A DNA stretch of 64,000 bases from JAMXLO01 sp963850535 (GTDB lineage Bacteria; Pseudomonadota; Alphaproteobacteria; Acetobacterales; Acetobacteraceae): positions 1-64,000 of the forward strand of contig CAWKMC010000056.1 in assembly GCA_963850535.1 (NCBI GenBank), in the 5' to 3' direction. Positions within the stretch are counted from its first letter, which is position 1. Each line of letters begins with the position of its first letter. The position numbers and the translations under genes are program-made. Under the pieces are notes generated by a model. That model was not told the origin of the DNA and ran no database searches. It worked only from the letters and a program-made list of their open reading frames with translations. This document shows positions 50,948 through 61,024 of the stretch, piece after piece.

Positions 50948-53104
50948 GCGTGCGCGAGGTCGCTCAGCCGCAGCGGCAAGGTTCGGATGCGCTTGCCGGT
51001 GGCGGCGAAGACCGCGTTCAGCACCGCCGGTCCCGCAACCGCGATGGTGGGTTCACCGACACCGCCCCAAAATCCGCCGGAGGGTGCGATGATCGTCTCC
51101 ACCTTCGGCATGTCGGCAAGCCGCATCACCGGATAGGTGTCGAAGTTGGTCTCAACCGCGCGTCCCTTGTCGATGGTGATCTGGCCAAACAGCACCGCGC
51201 TCAGCCCGTAGACGAAGGAGCCCTGCACCTGTGCCTCGATCTGCTGCGGATTGACCGCGTATCCCGGATCGGTCGCCGCAACGATGCGGTGCACCTTCAG
51301 CTCGCCCTTCGGTGAGACCGAGACTTCCGCCACCGCAGCGGTGTAGCTGCCATAGCCGTAGTTCTGGCAGATGCCACGGAACACGCCCTGCGGCGGCGGC
51401 TTGCCCCAGTCGGCTTTCTCCGCCACCGCGTTCAGCACCGCGAGGTGCTTCGGGCTTTCCACCAGCAGTGCACGACGGAATTCCAGCGGATCCTTGCCGG
51501 CCGCGTGCGCTAACTCGTCGATGAAGCACTCCATGTAGATCGCGTTCTGGTTCGTGTTGACGCCGCGCCAGAAGCCGACCGGGACATGCGTGTTGCGCAC
51601 TGCGTGGTCGATCAGCAGGTTGGGGATGGACTTGTAGCCGAACTCCTCCTTGGTCCAGCTCTGGAAGGCGATCATGTCGACGCCGTTCTCCATGCGCGAC
51701 GGCATCAGATAAGCAAGGATCGACTGGCCCGACAGCCGGGCATGCAGCGCCACGACATTGCCGTTGGCATCCAGCCCAGCGCGCAGCTTGCATTGGGTGA
51801 TCGGGCGGTAGAAGTCGTGGGCGGTGTCCTCTTCGCGCGACCAGATCAGCTTGACCGGCCGCCCTGGGACCTGTTTGGCGATCAGCACGGCCTGACGCGT
51901 GTAGTCCTGCTGCCCACGCCGGCCGAAGCCACCGCCGAGATGCAGCTTGTTCACCTTCACATCGGCGAGCTTTACGCCGGCGGCGTCAGCCGCAGCCGCA
52001 AGTGAGGCATCACCGTTCTGCGATGGGACCCAGATCTCCACCTTGCCGTCGGCAAATCGGGCGGTGCAGTTCATCGGCTCCATCGTGGCATGCGCCAGGA
52101 ACGGCGCTGCGTAGACCGCTTCGACCACTTTGGCCGCACCGGCCAATCCCGCCTCAACGTCGCCGTGCCGTTGGCCGAGTGCGGCTTCCTTTGCATCCAG
52201 GCCGGTCTTCAGCAACGCTGCAATTTGCGCGCTGTCCACCTTCGCATTGCCGCCTTCGTTCCAGGTGATCGGCAGTGCAGCCAGCGCAGTCTTTGCCTGA
52301 TACCACTTGTCGGCCATCACAGCGACGGCTTTGTCGTCCACAGCGACAACGTGGCGCACGCCAGGCATCGATTTGATTTTATCCGCATCGAAGCCAGTCA
52401 ACGTGCCGCCATACACCGGGCACTGCGCGATGGCGGCGTTCAGCATATCGGGCAATTGCACGTCGATGGCGAACACCTGCTTGCCCGATAGCTTGTCCAC
52501 GGTGTCGAGCCGCTTCACGCCTTTGCCGATGATGGTCCATTGCGCGGGTGTCTTCAGCGTGACTTCACTTGGCACCGGCAACTTCGCAGCATCGGCGGCA
52601 ACTTCGCCATAGCGGAGCGTGCGACCGCTTGCCGTATGAGTGATCACGCTACCGACGGCGTTACATTCGCTCGCCGGCACGTTCCAGCGCTGTGCGGCTG
52701 CCTGGATCAGCATAGCGCGCGCCGCGGCGCCACCCTTGCGCACATAGTCCACTGACCCGCGAATGCCGCGGCTGCCGCCGGTGGACATGTCGCCCCAAGC
52801 ACGCTTGTTCGCCAGGTTCTCGTCCGGCGATACGTATTCCGCGCGCACATGCGGTCCAATCCGCGTCCAGTTCCTCGGCAACCAGTTGCGCGAGGCCAGT
52901 GAATGTCCCCTGGCCCATCTCTGAGCGCGCAATACGCACGGTGGTGGTGTCTTCGGGACTGATCACCACCCAGATGCCGACCGCTTGTCCTTGGGCCTGG
53001 CCTTGTGCCGGCGCCGGGATGCGCCAACCCAGCGCCATGCCGCCCCCGACCGCAGCGACCGTGCCGAGGAAGGCGCGGCGACGCAGAACCAATCGATTGC
53101 TCAT
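50944..53104 (-). CDS. Molybdopterin-binding hydroxylase large subunit (IorB/xanthine-dehydrogenase family), one extra base
   Basis: ATG at 53104 (AAGGAGACG site) begins MSNRLVLRRRAFLGTVAAVG, a Tat-type signal, then VVISPEDTTTVRIARSEMGQ GTFTGL. One extra base near 52854 shifts the frame; it resumes VRAEYVSPDENLANKRAWGD and continues 640 residues with THTASGRTLRYGEV, GTLTGFD, LGGGFGRRGQQDYTRQAVLI, RGVNTNQNAIYMECFIDELA and GGVGEPT (near C-terminus, catalytic Glu region). This is the isoquinoline 1-oxidoreductase or aldehyde-type Mo enzyme, exported with its 2Fe-2S partner encoded upstream. Substrate unknown. Confidence 0.88.
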
Positions 53105-53115
53105 GGTGCGTCTCC

Positions 53116-53577
53116 TTATGCCTTGCCGCCGACGGAAGCGGCGGTATGGATCGCCTCGCGTATGCGCTGATAGGTGCCGCAGCGACAGATGTTGGTGATG
53201 GCTGCGTCGATGTCGCTGTCTGTCGGTTTCGGGTTCTGCTTCAGCAGTGCCGCAGCTGCCATGATCTGGCCTGACTGACAGTAGCCGCATTGCGGCACAT
53301 CGTGTTGCAGCCAAGCGACCTGCACCGGATGACTAAGGCCGTCGGAGGACAACCCCTCGACGGTGATGATCTTCGCTTCCCCCACCGTTCCGACCGGCAC
53401 TTGGCAGGACCGTGTCGCCACCCCGTCGATATGCACCGTGCACGCGCCGCATTGCGCGATGCCGCAACCATACTTGGTGCCGGTCATGCCAAGCCACTCG
53501 CGAATGACCCAGAGCAGGGGTGTATCCGGATCGGCGTCGACGTTGCGCAAAGCGCCATTGACGGTCAGCGTGATCAT
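53116..53577 (-). CDS. 2Fe-2S subunit of molybdenum hydroxylase (IorA type)
   Basis: The 153-residue protein begins MITLTVNGALRNVDADPDTP, with the plant-type cluster KYGCGIAQCGACTVHIDG and the second cluster CGYCQSGQIMAAAAL and ICRCGTYQRIREAI, the two-cluster architecture of IorA/XdhA small subunits. It lacks a signal peptide and is probably exported with the Tat-tagged large subunit. It is the first gene of the hydroxylase-FCSD-Sox transcript. Confidence 0.93.
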   Translation of the reverse strand: MITLTVNGALRNVDADPDTPLLWVIREWLGMTGTKYGCGIAQCGACTVHIDGVATRSCQVPVGTVGEAKIITVEGLSSDGLSHPVQVAWLQHDVPQCGYCQSGQIMAAAALLKQNPKPTDSDIDAAITNICRCGTYQRIREAIHTAASVGGKA

Positions 53578-53683
53578 GCGGTGTGCTCCTGTGTTGACCG
53601 TGCGTGCGTCCGGGAGACGTGAGCATGACGCGAGGCACAGGGCAATATTCCCCACAAGTTGGCCTTGCGGGCCACCGCCGCTA

Positions 53684-53704
53684 TTGTGTGACGAAGTGTC
53701 ACAA
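53684..53704. promoter_or_regulatory. Inverted repeat in divergent promoter region
   Basis: TTGTG and CACAA are separated by 11 bases, and within this TGTGA and TCACA are separated by 7, one base more than the CRP consensus spacing of 6. It lies 13 bp before the alcohol dehydrogenase ATG and within the 140-bp region divergent from the Mo-hydroxylase operon. Could be a CRP/FNR-type or other operator. Confidence 0.45.
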
Positions 53705-53717
53705 GGGAGCGCCTGTC

Positions 53718-54876
53718 ATGGAAATGTCCGCTGCCGTGTTTCGCAAGGTTCACGAACCGCTGACCATCGAGCAGGTGCAAGTGGACAAGCCGTTGAGTCG
53801 CGAAGTTCTGGTGCGTACCGTCGCGACCGGTGTCTGCCACAGCGATCTGCACGTGGTCGACGGCTTGGGCCGCTTCCCACTCGATCGTCCCTTCGTCCTG
53901 GGACATGAAGGCGCGGGTGTCGTCGAGGCCGTTGGCGCGGATGTGACCGCAGTACGTGTCGGCGATCATGTCGTGGCGTGCCTGTCCGGCTTCTGCGGCA
54001 CCTGTCCGCAATGCCTGAGCGGACATCCGAATGTCTGTACCGGCGGCATTGTGGCCCGCGGCGAGGCCGCCACACCACGCCTGTCGCAGGCAGGCAAACC
54101 GTTCCGAACATTTGCCGCCATCGGCAGCTACGCAGAGTACATGTTGGTGCACGAGAATTCGCTGGTCCGCATCGAGCAAGAGATACCGCTGGACCGCGCG
54201 GCACTGGTGGGTTGCGGTGTGCTGACCGGGGTCGGCGCGGCATTGCGCAGTGCCGGATTGCAGGCGGGGCAGACGGTTGCGGTATTTGGCTGCGGCGGTG
54301 TCGGGCTTTCGATTGTGCAAGGCGCGCGCATCGGCGGGGCGCGGCAGATCATCGCGGTAGATCAGTTCGAACTCAAAGCTCGAGATGGCGAAGGGCGTGG
54401 GTGCAACGCATACCGTGAACAGCACGCAGGACGATCCGGTGAAGGCAGTGCGCGCTTTGACCAAGGGCCTCGGCGTGGATCATGCGTTCGAAGCGGTGGG
54501 AGTGGCGCAGCTGTGCCGGCAGGCGATCGAGTGTCTGGCGGTACGGGGAACGGCAACGATTGTCGGTGTGCTGCCGCCGGATGCGACCATCGAGTTCCCG
54601 TGGATGGCGATCCGGCCCGAGTGCAAGGTCCAGACTTCGCGGATGGGCTCGAACCAGTTCCGCACTGACATTCCCAATTATCTGGAGTTTTATCGCCAGG
54701 GTCGGCTGGATCTTGACTCGATGATCAGCCGGCGCGGTCGGCTGGACGACATCAACGATGCGTTCCGCGCGATGAAGGCCGGCGAGGTCGCGCGCACCGT
54801 ACCTGATGTTCAACTGATTGCAACTCCCTCTCCCGCAAAGCGGGGGAGGGTCGGGGAGGGGGTGCTGCTATGTTGA
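53718..54876 (+). CDS. Zinc-dependent alcohol dehydrogenase, class III type (one extra base)
   Basis: ATG at 53718 (AAGGGAG site). Seen: VATGVCHSDLHVVDG (catalytic Zn Cys), LGHEGAGVVEAVGADVTAVR, CLSGFCGTCPQCLSGHPNVC (structural Zn Cys set), GCGVLTGVGAALRSAGLQAG and FGCGGVGLSIVQGARIGGAR (Rossmann). After DQFELK one extra base near 54378 shifts the frame, which resumes LEMAKGVGATHTVNS and ends at 54876. The last about 15 codons are provided by a GC-rich repeat element. It may belong to the formaldehyde-type or NDMA-dependent group. It leads a short operon with methyltransferase, CMD and GFA genes. Confidence 0.87.
54823..54863. repeat. GC-rich palindromic element (copy 3, inverted)
   Basis: CTCCCTCTCCCGCAAAGCGG followed by GGGAGGGTCGGGGAGGGGG is a reverse-oriented relative of the elements at 12621 and 50633. 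It lies at the 3' end of the alcohol dehydrogenase gene and codes its terminal residues. Confidence 0.55.
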
Positions 54877-56048
54877 CTGTGACGCAGAATATGATTCTGC
54901 CGACGGCGATCACTGGGTCATACCCACGACCGCTATGGTTCGATCTCAGCCTGGATGGTCGTTCGTTCAAGTCGGCACTGGGCAAGTCGCTGTTCCGCGA
55001 GCAGTATCTCGACGCCGTGGCCACGATCATCAACGCGCAGGAGGCGGCGGGACTCGACATCGTCACTGACGGCGACAGCCGCTTCGATCTCGCGGTTGGA
55101 GGAAAATCCTGGTTCTTCTACCCGATCGAGCGCCTTACCGGCATCGAGGGTCATCGGGACACCTCGCGCGGCTGGATGAGCCGCCACAACATCAAGCCAG
55201 GGCATATCCTATGGGAGGTGCAGGAGGCATATCAGCCCAGCGTGGTGAAACACAAGCTTGGCCGCGGACCGCTGGAATACACTGCGTTGTGGCAGGTGGC
55301 GCAACGACTGACCGACCGCCCCGTGAAGTTCGGTGCGATCTGCGCGCCGGCGCTCGCCAGCATGTTGTGGAACGAATACTACCCAGACGACCGGCAGCTG
55401 GTGCAGGATCTGTGCGACATCATGAATGCAGAATTTCGCGAGATGGCGGATGCCGGCTGTCCGCTGATCCAGGTGGAAGAACCGCCACATCATGGTCGCT
55501 CGACGCGCCCGGATTGCACAGAGGAGGAATTACAGTTCCTGACCGAGGCGTTCAATCGCCAGCTCGCCGGCGTGAATGCGGAGATCTGGGTGCACACCTG
55601 CTGGGGCAATCCCAATCAGCAGCGCGTGTACTGGGAGGTGCCGAGTTACGAAAAAGCGATGCCGTATCTGCTGCAACTGAACTGCGACGTCATCACATTC
55701 GAATGTGCCAGCAGCGATGGGCGCGATCTCGCGCTGTTCGGCAAGTACAAGACGGACAAGAAGATCGGCATTGGCGTGGTGAACCATTGCAACACGGTGG
55801 TGGAGCCGCCGGAATATGTCGCCGGACTGATCCGCCGTGCCTTGGAATTCATCCCGCCCGAGCGGTTGGTAATCACCACCGACTGCGGCTTCGGCCGCGA
55901 AGGGCTGAGCCGGCGCATTGCGCATTACAAGTGCGTCTCGATGGTGGAAGGTACCAACATCGTGCGCCGTGAACTGGGGCTGCCCGAGGCGCATGTGCGG
56001 GCGGCGGATCCAAAACTGTATTTCGCCACTGTGGCAGGGAGGGATTGA
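54870..56048 (+). CDS. Cobalamin-independent methionine synthase-like (MetE C-domain) methyltransferase
   Basis: The 392-residue protein is a stand-alone C-terminal-type MetE barrel. Seen: LPTAITGSYPRPLWFD near the start, TDGDSRFDLAVGG, PLIQVEEPPHHGR, zinc-ligand region VHTCWGNPNQ (His242, Cys244), DVITFECASSDG (Glu279) and ITTDCGFGREG (Cys339). Such short proteins move methyl groups from varied donors and are often not methionine synthases. The start ATG at 54870 overlaps the ADH stop. It overlaps the next gene by one base. Confidence 0.85.
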   Translation: MLTVTQNMILPTAITGSYPRPLWFDLSLDGRSFKSALGKSLFREQYLDAVATIINAQEAAGLDIVTDGDSRFDLAVGGKSWFFYPIERLTGIEGHRDTSRGWMSRHNIKPGHILWEVQEAYQPSVVKHKLGRGPLEYTALWQVAQRLTDRPVKFGAICAPALASMLWNEYYPDDRQLVQDLCDIMNAEFREMADAGCPLIQVEEPPHHGRSTRPDCTEEELQFLTEAFNRQLAGVNAEIWVHTCWGNPNQQRVYWEVPSYEKAMPYLLQLNCDVITFECASSDGRDLALFGKYKTDKKIGIGVVNHCNTVVEPPEYVAGLIRRALEFIPPERLVITTDCGFGREGLSRRIAHYKCVSMVEGTNIVRRELGLPEAHVRAADPKLYFATVAGRD

Positions 56049-56593
56049 TGCCCAGACTTCCATCCATCACGCGCAAGGATCAGGTGCCGGCAAAGGACCA
56101 CGGTATCTTCGATCAGATCGTCGCCAGCCGCGGTGCGGTACAGGGGCCGTTCACCGTGTTCCTGCACTCGCCGGAGATTGCCGGCCGTGTTGCGCATCTC
56201 GGTGCCTATGTGCGCTTCGAGGGCTCGCTGGATATGCGGGTGCGCGTGCTGGCGGCCATGGTGGTCGCACGCGAGTACGAGGCGATGTATGTGTGGGGCG
56301 CACAGAGCGGTGGCGCACGCCGTCTGGGGGTGCCCGAGAGCACGATCACCGCAATTCGCGAGAACCACTCGCGCGGCATTCCGGCCGAGGACGCGCAGAT
56401 TGTCGAGTTCACGCGAATGCTGCTGCGCAGGCATAGGATCGATGATGTGACGGCAGACGCGATGCGCAAGCGATTCGGCGACGACGAGTATATCCAACTC
56501 ACCGGCGCGATCGGCTATTACGCGTTGCTGTCAATGACGGTGAATGCTTGCGAGCTGGAGCCGGCGGAGGGCGCGGAGGTGATGAAGGTCTAG
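56048..56593 (+). CDS. Carboxymuconolactone decarboxylase family protein
   Basis: The 181-residue protein shows REYEAMYVWGAQSGGARRLG, comparable with the AhpD/CMD core (E-x-x-W-x(2)H type here W-G-A-Q), and LTGAIGYYALLSMTVNACEL, typical of the all-helical CMD family. The AhpD Cys pair (CxxC) is absent, so peroxidase activity is unlikely; a lactone decarboxylase-like role is possible. ATG at 56048 shares a base with the preceding TGA. Confidence 0.8.
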   Translation: MPRLPSITRKDQVPAKDHGIFDQIVASRGAVQGPFTVFLHSPEIAGRVAHLGAYVRFEGSLDMRVRVLAAMVVAREYEAMYVWGAQSGGARRLGVPESTITAIRENHSRGIPAEDAQIVEFTRMLLRRHRIDDVTADAMRKRFGDDEYIQLTGAIGYYALLSMTVNACELEPAEGAEVMKV

Positions 56594-56612
56594 GACGAGA
56601 ACAGGAGACATC

Positions 56613-57008
56613 ATGCTCGCAACGTATGAAGGGGGCTGCCACTGCGGCCAGGTAAAATTCCGCGTGCAGGGCGACCTGGATCGCGTCTCGATATGCAACT
56701 GCTCGATCTGCACGATGAAGGGTATCATTCACATGGAGGTGCCGCGCGAGCGTTTCGAGTTGCTGCGCGGCGAGGGCGCACTGTCTACCTACACGTTCGG
56801 CACCGGGGTGGCCAAGCACACTTTCTGCCGCCACTGCGGCATCCACTCATTCTATACGCCGCGCTCGAGACCGGACGGGTTCAGCGTGAATGTGCGCTGC
56901 CTGGAGGGTGTCGATCTCGGGAGCCTAAGCCCCAGCCTGTTCGACGGACAGCACTGGGAGGAGTTCATGGCGGCGCGGCAGCAGGGCTCTGCCCGTGCCC
57001 AGCCATAG
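56613..57008 (+). CDS. GFA family (glutathione-dependent formaldehyde-activating type) protein
   Basis: The 131-residue protein has zinc-binding Cys sets GGCHCGQVKFRV, CNCSICTMKG and HTFCRHCGIHSFYTP, hallmarks of the GFA/CENP-V domain. Enzymes of this group act on S-hydroxymethyl or related thiol adducts. It follows the CMD gene by 19 nt, with an AACAGGAGA site. The upstream Zn-alcohol dehydrogenase of class III type fits a thiol-aldehyde oxidation theme. Confidence 0.88.
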   Translation: MLATYEGGCHCGQVKFRVQGDLDRVSICNCSICTMKGIIHMEVPRERFELLRGEGALSTYTFGTGVAKHTFCRHCGIHSFYTPRSRPDGFSVNVRCLEGVDLGSLSPSLFDGQHWEEFMAARQQGSARAQP

Positions 57009-57080
57009 CGGCGCGAGGGATGGCCGGCACCGGTTCCCCGGGACAAGCCCAGGGACATGGGCCGGCCATGACGATCGCGT

Positions 57081-58229
57081 TCAGTTCAGGCCATACAGCC
57101 GCGCGGCGTTGTCGCAGACAATCTTTCGACGGACCGCCGGCGAGAACCCTGCAAGGTTCTCGTCCACCACCCGGTGCGAGTCCGGCCACAGCGAATCCGG
57201 ATGCGGGTAATCGGACGCCCACATGATGTTGTCTTCGCCAATCAGCGGCACGATCGGTTCCAGGAAGTTGTCCTGCTGGTAAGTGACGAAGCCCTGCCGG
57301 CGGAAGTAGTCGGACGGCTTGAGCTTGAACCCCAGGCTGCGGGCGCGATCCTCATACTCAGTATCCAGTCGGTCGAAGATATACGGCAGCCAGGTTACTC
57401 CGGACTCGCCAAGGACGAACTTGAAATTGGGGTACTTGTCGCAGGCACCCGAGGCCAATAGCGAGACCAGAACCTCCATCGTGTCGGTCTGAAACAACGC
57501 CGACCGCACCAGGCGATACTGCACCGCGTATTCCTTCTCCATCTCTGGTGTGTCTGGTGCGCGCGCCGCTTTGAAGCCGGTGGAGTGGAACGAGATCGGG
57601 AAGCCGCATTCGGCAGACGCCTCCCAAAGCGCATACCAGTCGTGATGCCATAGTGGGATGCCCATGCGCTTGAACGCGAGATCGCCGCCGCGCAGCCCCA
57701 GTTTGGCGCAGCGCCGCACCTCGGCTGCCGCGGACTTGGGATCACTGTTGGGAATGATAGCCAGCGGGAACACGCGGTTCGGATCCGCCTGCTTGGCGAA
57801 GTCCGCCGCCCAGTCGTTGTACACCGTGTCCGCCCAGTCGCGCATCGTCGTATCAGCGATCATCTCGTTGATCATCAGGCAGCCATAAATCACCTCCGCC
57901 GCGACGCCGTCCCTGTCGAGATCGCTGATGCGGGTCTCCGGTGTGGTGGGGCGTGGCTTGGCGCCGCGCCGATAGTCCCATTCGAAACCGGCCTCTTTCA
58001 TCTCATCGACGTGGTGGAATGTGCCCTTCTGGTATTTCAGGAAACCGGGGCCGACGCCGTTCCACATGCCCTTGTCCTGGCCGTCGACGAACCAGTGCAG
58101 GCCATCGTCGCGTTCCTCGGTGCGCGGGGCCATTTCACGCCATTCGCGTGGCGCACGTTCAGACCAGAGGTCGGGCGGGCAATAGGTAAGGTCGATGTGA
58201 TTATCGGCAGAGATCAGCTTTTCCTGCAT
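57081..58229 (-). CDS. Amidohydrolase 2 family protein (third copy type)
   Basis: ATG at 58229 (GAGGAGCG site) begins MQEKLISADNHIDLTYCPPD, with metal motif ADNHID. The 382-residue protein continues ETRISDLDRDGVAAEVIYGC, FPISFHSTGFKAARAPD (metal His), FKFVLGESGVTWLPYIFDRL and NIMWASDYPHPDSLWP (conserved Asp). It belongs to the ACMSD/LigW-like group, as do the genes at 14964 and 41324. It is convergent with the ADH-methyltransferase-CMD-GFA set. Confidence 0.87.
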   Translation of the reverse strand: MQEKLISADNHIDLTYCPPDLWSERAPREWREMAPRTEERDDGLHWFVDGQDKGMWNGVGPGFLKYQKGTFHHVDEMKEAGFEWDYRRGAKPRPTTPETRISDLDRDGVAAEVIYGCLMINEMIADTTMRDWADTVYNDWAADFAKQADPNRVFPLAIIPNSDPKSAAAEVRRCAKLGLRGGDLAFKRMGIPLWHHDWYALWEASAECGFPISFHSTGFKAARAPDTPEMEKEYAVQYRLVRSALFQTDTMEVLVSLLASGACDKYPNFKFVLGESGVTWLPYIFDRLDTEYEDRARSLGFKLKPSDYFRRQGFVTYQQDNFLEPIVPLIGEDNIMWASDYPHPDSLWPDSHRVVDENLAGFSPAVRRKIVCDNAARLYGLN

Positions 58230-58306
58230 GAGACGCTCCTCGGTTGCCGCACGCGTGGGCACGCCGGAGAGAGCGACCGACGACCCCAGCTACTGCACGG
58301 TAGGCG

Positions 58307-59758
58307 TCAAGGCAGCCGGTGGGCAAGCTGGCCGAGGACGCGCCAGCTCAGCCGATCGAACGCAGCGCCGTTGCCGGCGGCCATTGCGCCTTTCACCTCT
58401 ATTGAGCGGAACCGCTGCGCACGGAACGTTGGCGAGAAGTGCTGCGCCTCCAACCCGGCCTTCAGCTTCAGCAGCGTCAGGAACCGCTGCGGATTGGGCA
58501 CCTCTTCCCAGACGCTGGGCAGGAACAGCGAGCGCAACCCCAGATCCTCAATTATCAGCCCGTCGACGCCAGGTCGAAGCTGCTGCAGCAGATCGACCTC
58601 ATCGGCGAACCGCATCGGCTCGGGCGCTGTCAGTACCGAGACCGATAGGGAGAGCCCGGGCAGCTCCAGCCAGTCCAGCCCCGGAAAGCGTGGGTCGCGG
58701 AACGCGGCGTTGAAGGCGTGCTGCGTCACGTCGACGATCAACGGTCGGGTCGCCACCGCCGAGCCGATACAGCCGCGCAGGGCACCGTCGCTGCGGCGCA
58801 GCGTGACGAACGCGGCACCAGGGGCGGCGAGCAGTGCCGCAGTGCGCTCGTCAATCGTCACGGGTGCCGGCTGCCCGGTGTCCAACCCACAGAGGATCGA
58901 GCGCCGCGCCAATGCGATCAGATCGTCGCCGATCGCCTCCACGGCAGCGCGTTCGGCATCTTCATAGAGCGCCCAGGCGCCGTAGCCGACCACGCGGTCC
59001 TTCGGCCCCGCCGTATCGCCGGAATTGCGCAGATCGAGGCGCTCGATCGTCATTTTCCTCCGCCGCGCTTCCAGCAGCAGCCCCCGCGTGGGAATGGCAC
59101 CGCAGGCCTGCGACGGTCCAAGCGCGTCGAGGTCAAACCGCTCGATTGCCTCGGCCGTCGCCTGGTCCACGCGGCGGCACGTGGCGTAGTCCAGGTAGTG
59201 CGACAGGTCGGTGGAGATGACGATCAGCGTCTCCGGCCCACCCCACAGCGCATCGAACACCGCCGCGACCGCCTCGGGCGGTGCATCCCCGGCGACGATC
59301 GGCACCAGGCGAAAATCGCCCAGCACCTGCTGCAGGAACGGCACATGCACCTCGAGCGCGTGCTCGCGCTGATAGGCGGCATCTAGTTCGCCGACCATGG
59401 GCAGGGACCGCAGCCGCGCGATCGCGTCCATGTCCAGGTGGACAGTGTCGCCCGGCATCGCCCAAGCCTCGGCGGTGTCGACCGCCAGACCGCGGAAAGC
59501 GACGTAGTGCGACGGCCCGATCAGCACCACGCGCCTGATCTTTCCTCGCGCCGCGGCAAGCCGGGCATAGGCACGCGCCGCCACAGGCCCGGAATAGACG
59601 TAGCCGGCGTGTGGGGCGATGATCGCTTTCGGCAGCGCCGCCGCGGGCGCGTCGTTCGCCGCCTCCGACAAAAACGATTTGAGCTGCCGCTCCAGCACGT
59701 CGCGTTCGGCTGGGTAAAATGTACCGGCCACGGCGGGATAGCGGATCGCAGTCATCAT
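58307..59758 (-). CDS. AmmeMemoRadiSam system protein: Memo-like domain fused to AMMECR1-like domain
   Basis: From MMTAIRYPAVAGTFYPAERD the first about 265 residues are a Memo-like (MEMO1, class III dioxygenase fold) domain: IIAPHAGYVYSGPVAARAYA, LIGPSHYVAFRGLAVDTAEA, EHALEVHVPFLQQVLGDFRL, ISTDLSHYLDY and SQACGAIPTRGLLLEARRRK. A second domain of about 190 residues (LRRSDGALRGCIGSAVATRP; LELPGLSLSVSVLTAPEPMR; LRSLFLPSVWEEVPNPQRFL) is AMMECR1-like. Separate genes are usual; here one polypeptide of 483 residues. The partner radical SAM gene is divergent, 15 bp away. Biochemical role not established; copper, iron or cofactor handling has been proposed. Confidence 0.92.
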   Translation of the reverse strand: MMTAIRYPAVAGTFYPAERDVLERQLKSFLSEAANDAPAAALPKAIIAPHAGYVYSGPVAARAYARLAAARGKIRRVVLIGPSHYVAFRGLAVDTAEAWAMPGDTVHLDMDAIARLRSLPMVGELDAAYQREHALEVHVPFLQQVLGDFRLVPIVAGDAPPEAVAAVFDALWGGPETLIVISTDLSHYLDYATCRRVDQATAEAIERFDLDALGPSQACGAIPTRGLLLEARRRKMTIERLDLRNSGDTAGPKDRVVGYGAWALYEDAERAAVEAIGDDLIALARRSILCGLDTGQPAPVTIDERTAALLAAPGAAFVTLRRSDGALRGCIGSAVATRPLIVDVTQHAFNAAFRDPRFPGLDWLELPGLSLSVSVLTAPEPMRFADEVDLLQQLRPGVDGLIIEDLGLRSLFLPSVWEEVPNPQRFLTLLKLKAGLEAQHFSPTFRAQRFRSIEVKGAMAAGNGAAFDRLSWRVLGQLAHRLP

Positions 59759-59773
59759 CGCCAAATATAAGCG

Positions 59774-60862
<1,089 letters not shown>

Positions 60863-61024
60863 GCCTGACCCCAGACGGAAACCTTCGTTACACCAAACGA
60901 TCAGGTCCCATTCAAGGCAAGGCTCCTGCAAGCCTTGAAGGTCTCGATTCGCCGGCCGCAGACGCGTGGCCGCAGCCTCCTCACGTTGGCGAGCCGCTGA
61001 TGCGGCTATCTGTTTGAGTTGCTA

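Noticed and set aside
53574..54464. A 296-codon minus-strand frame
   Set aside because: Antisense to the zinc alcohol dehydrogenase, which has intact zinc and Rossmann motifs.
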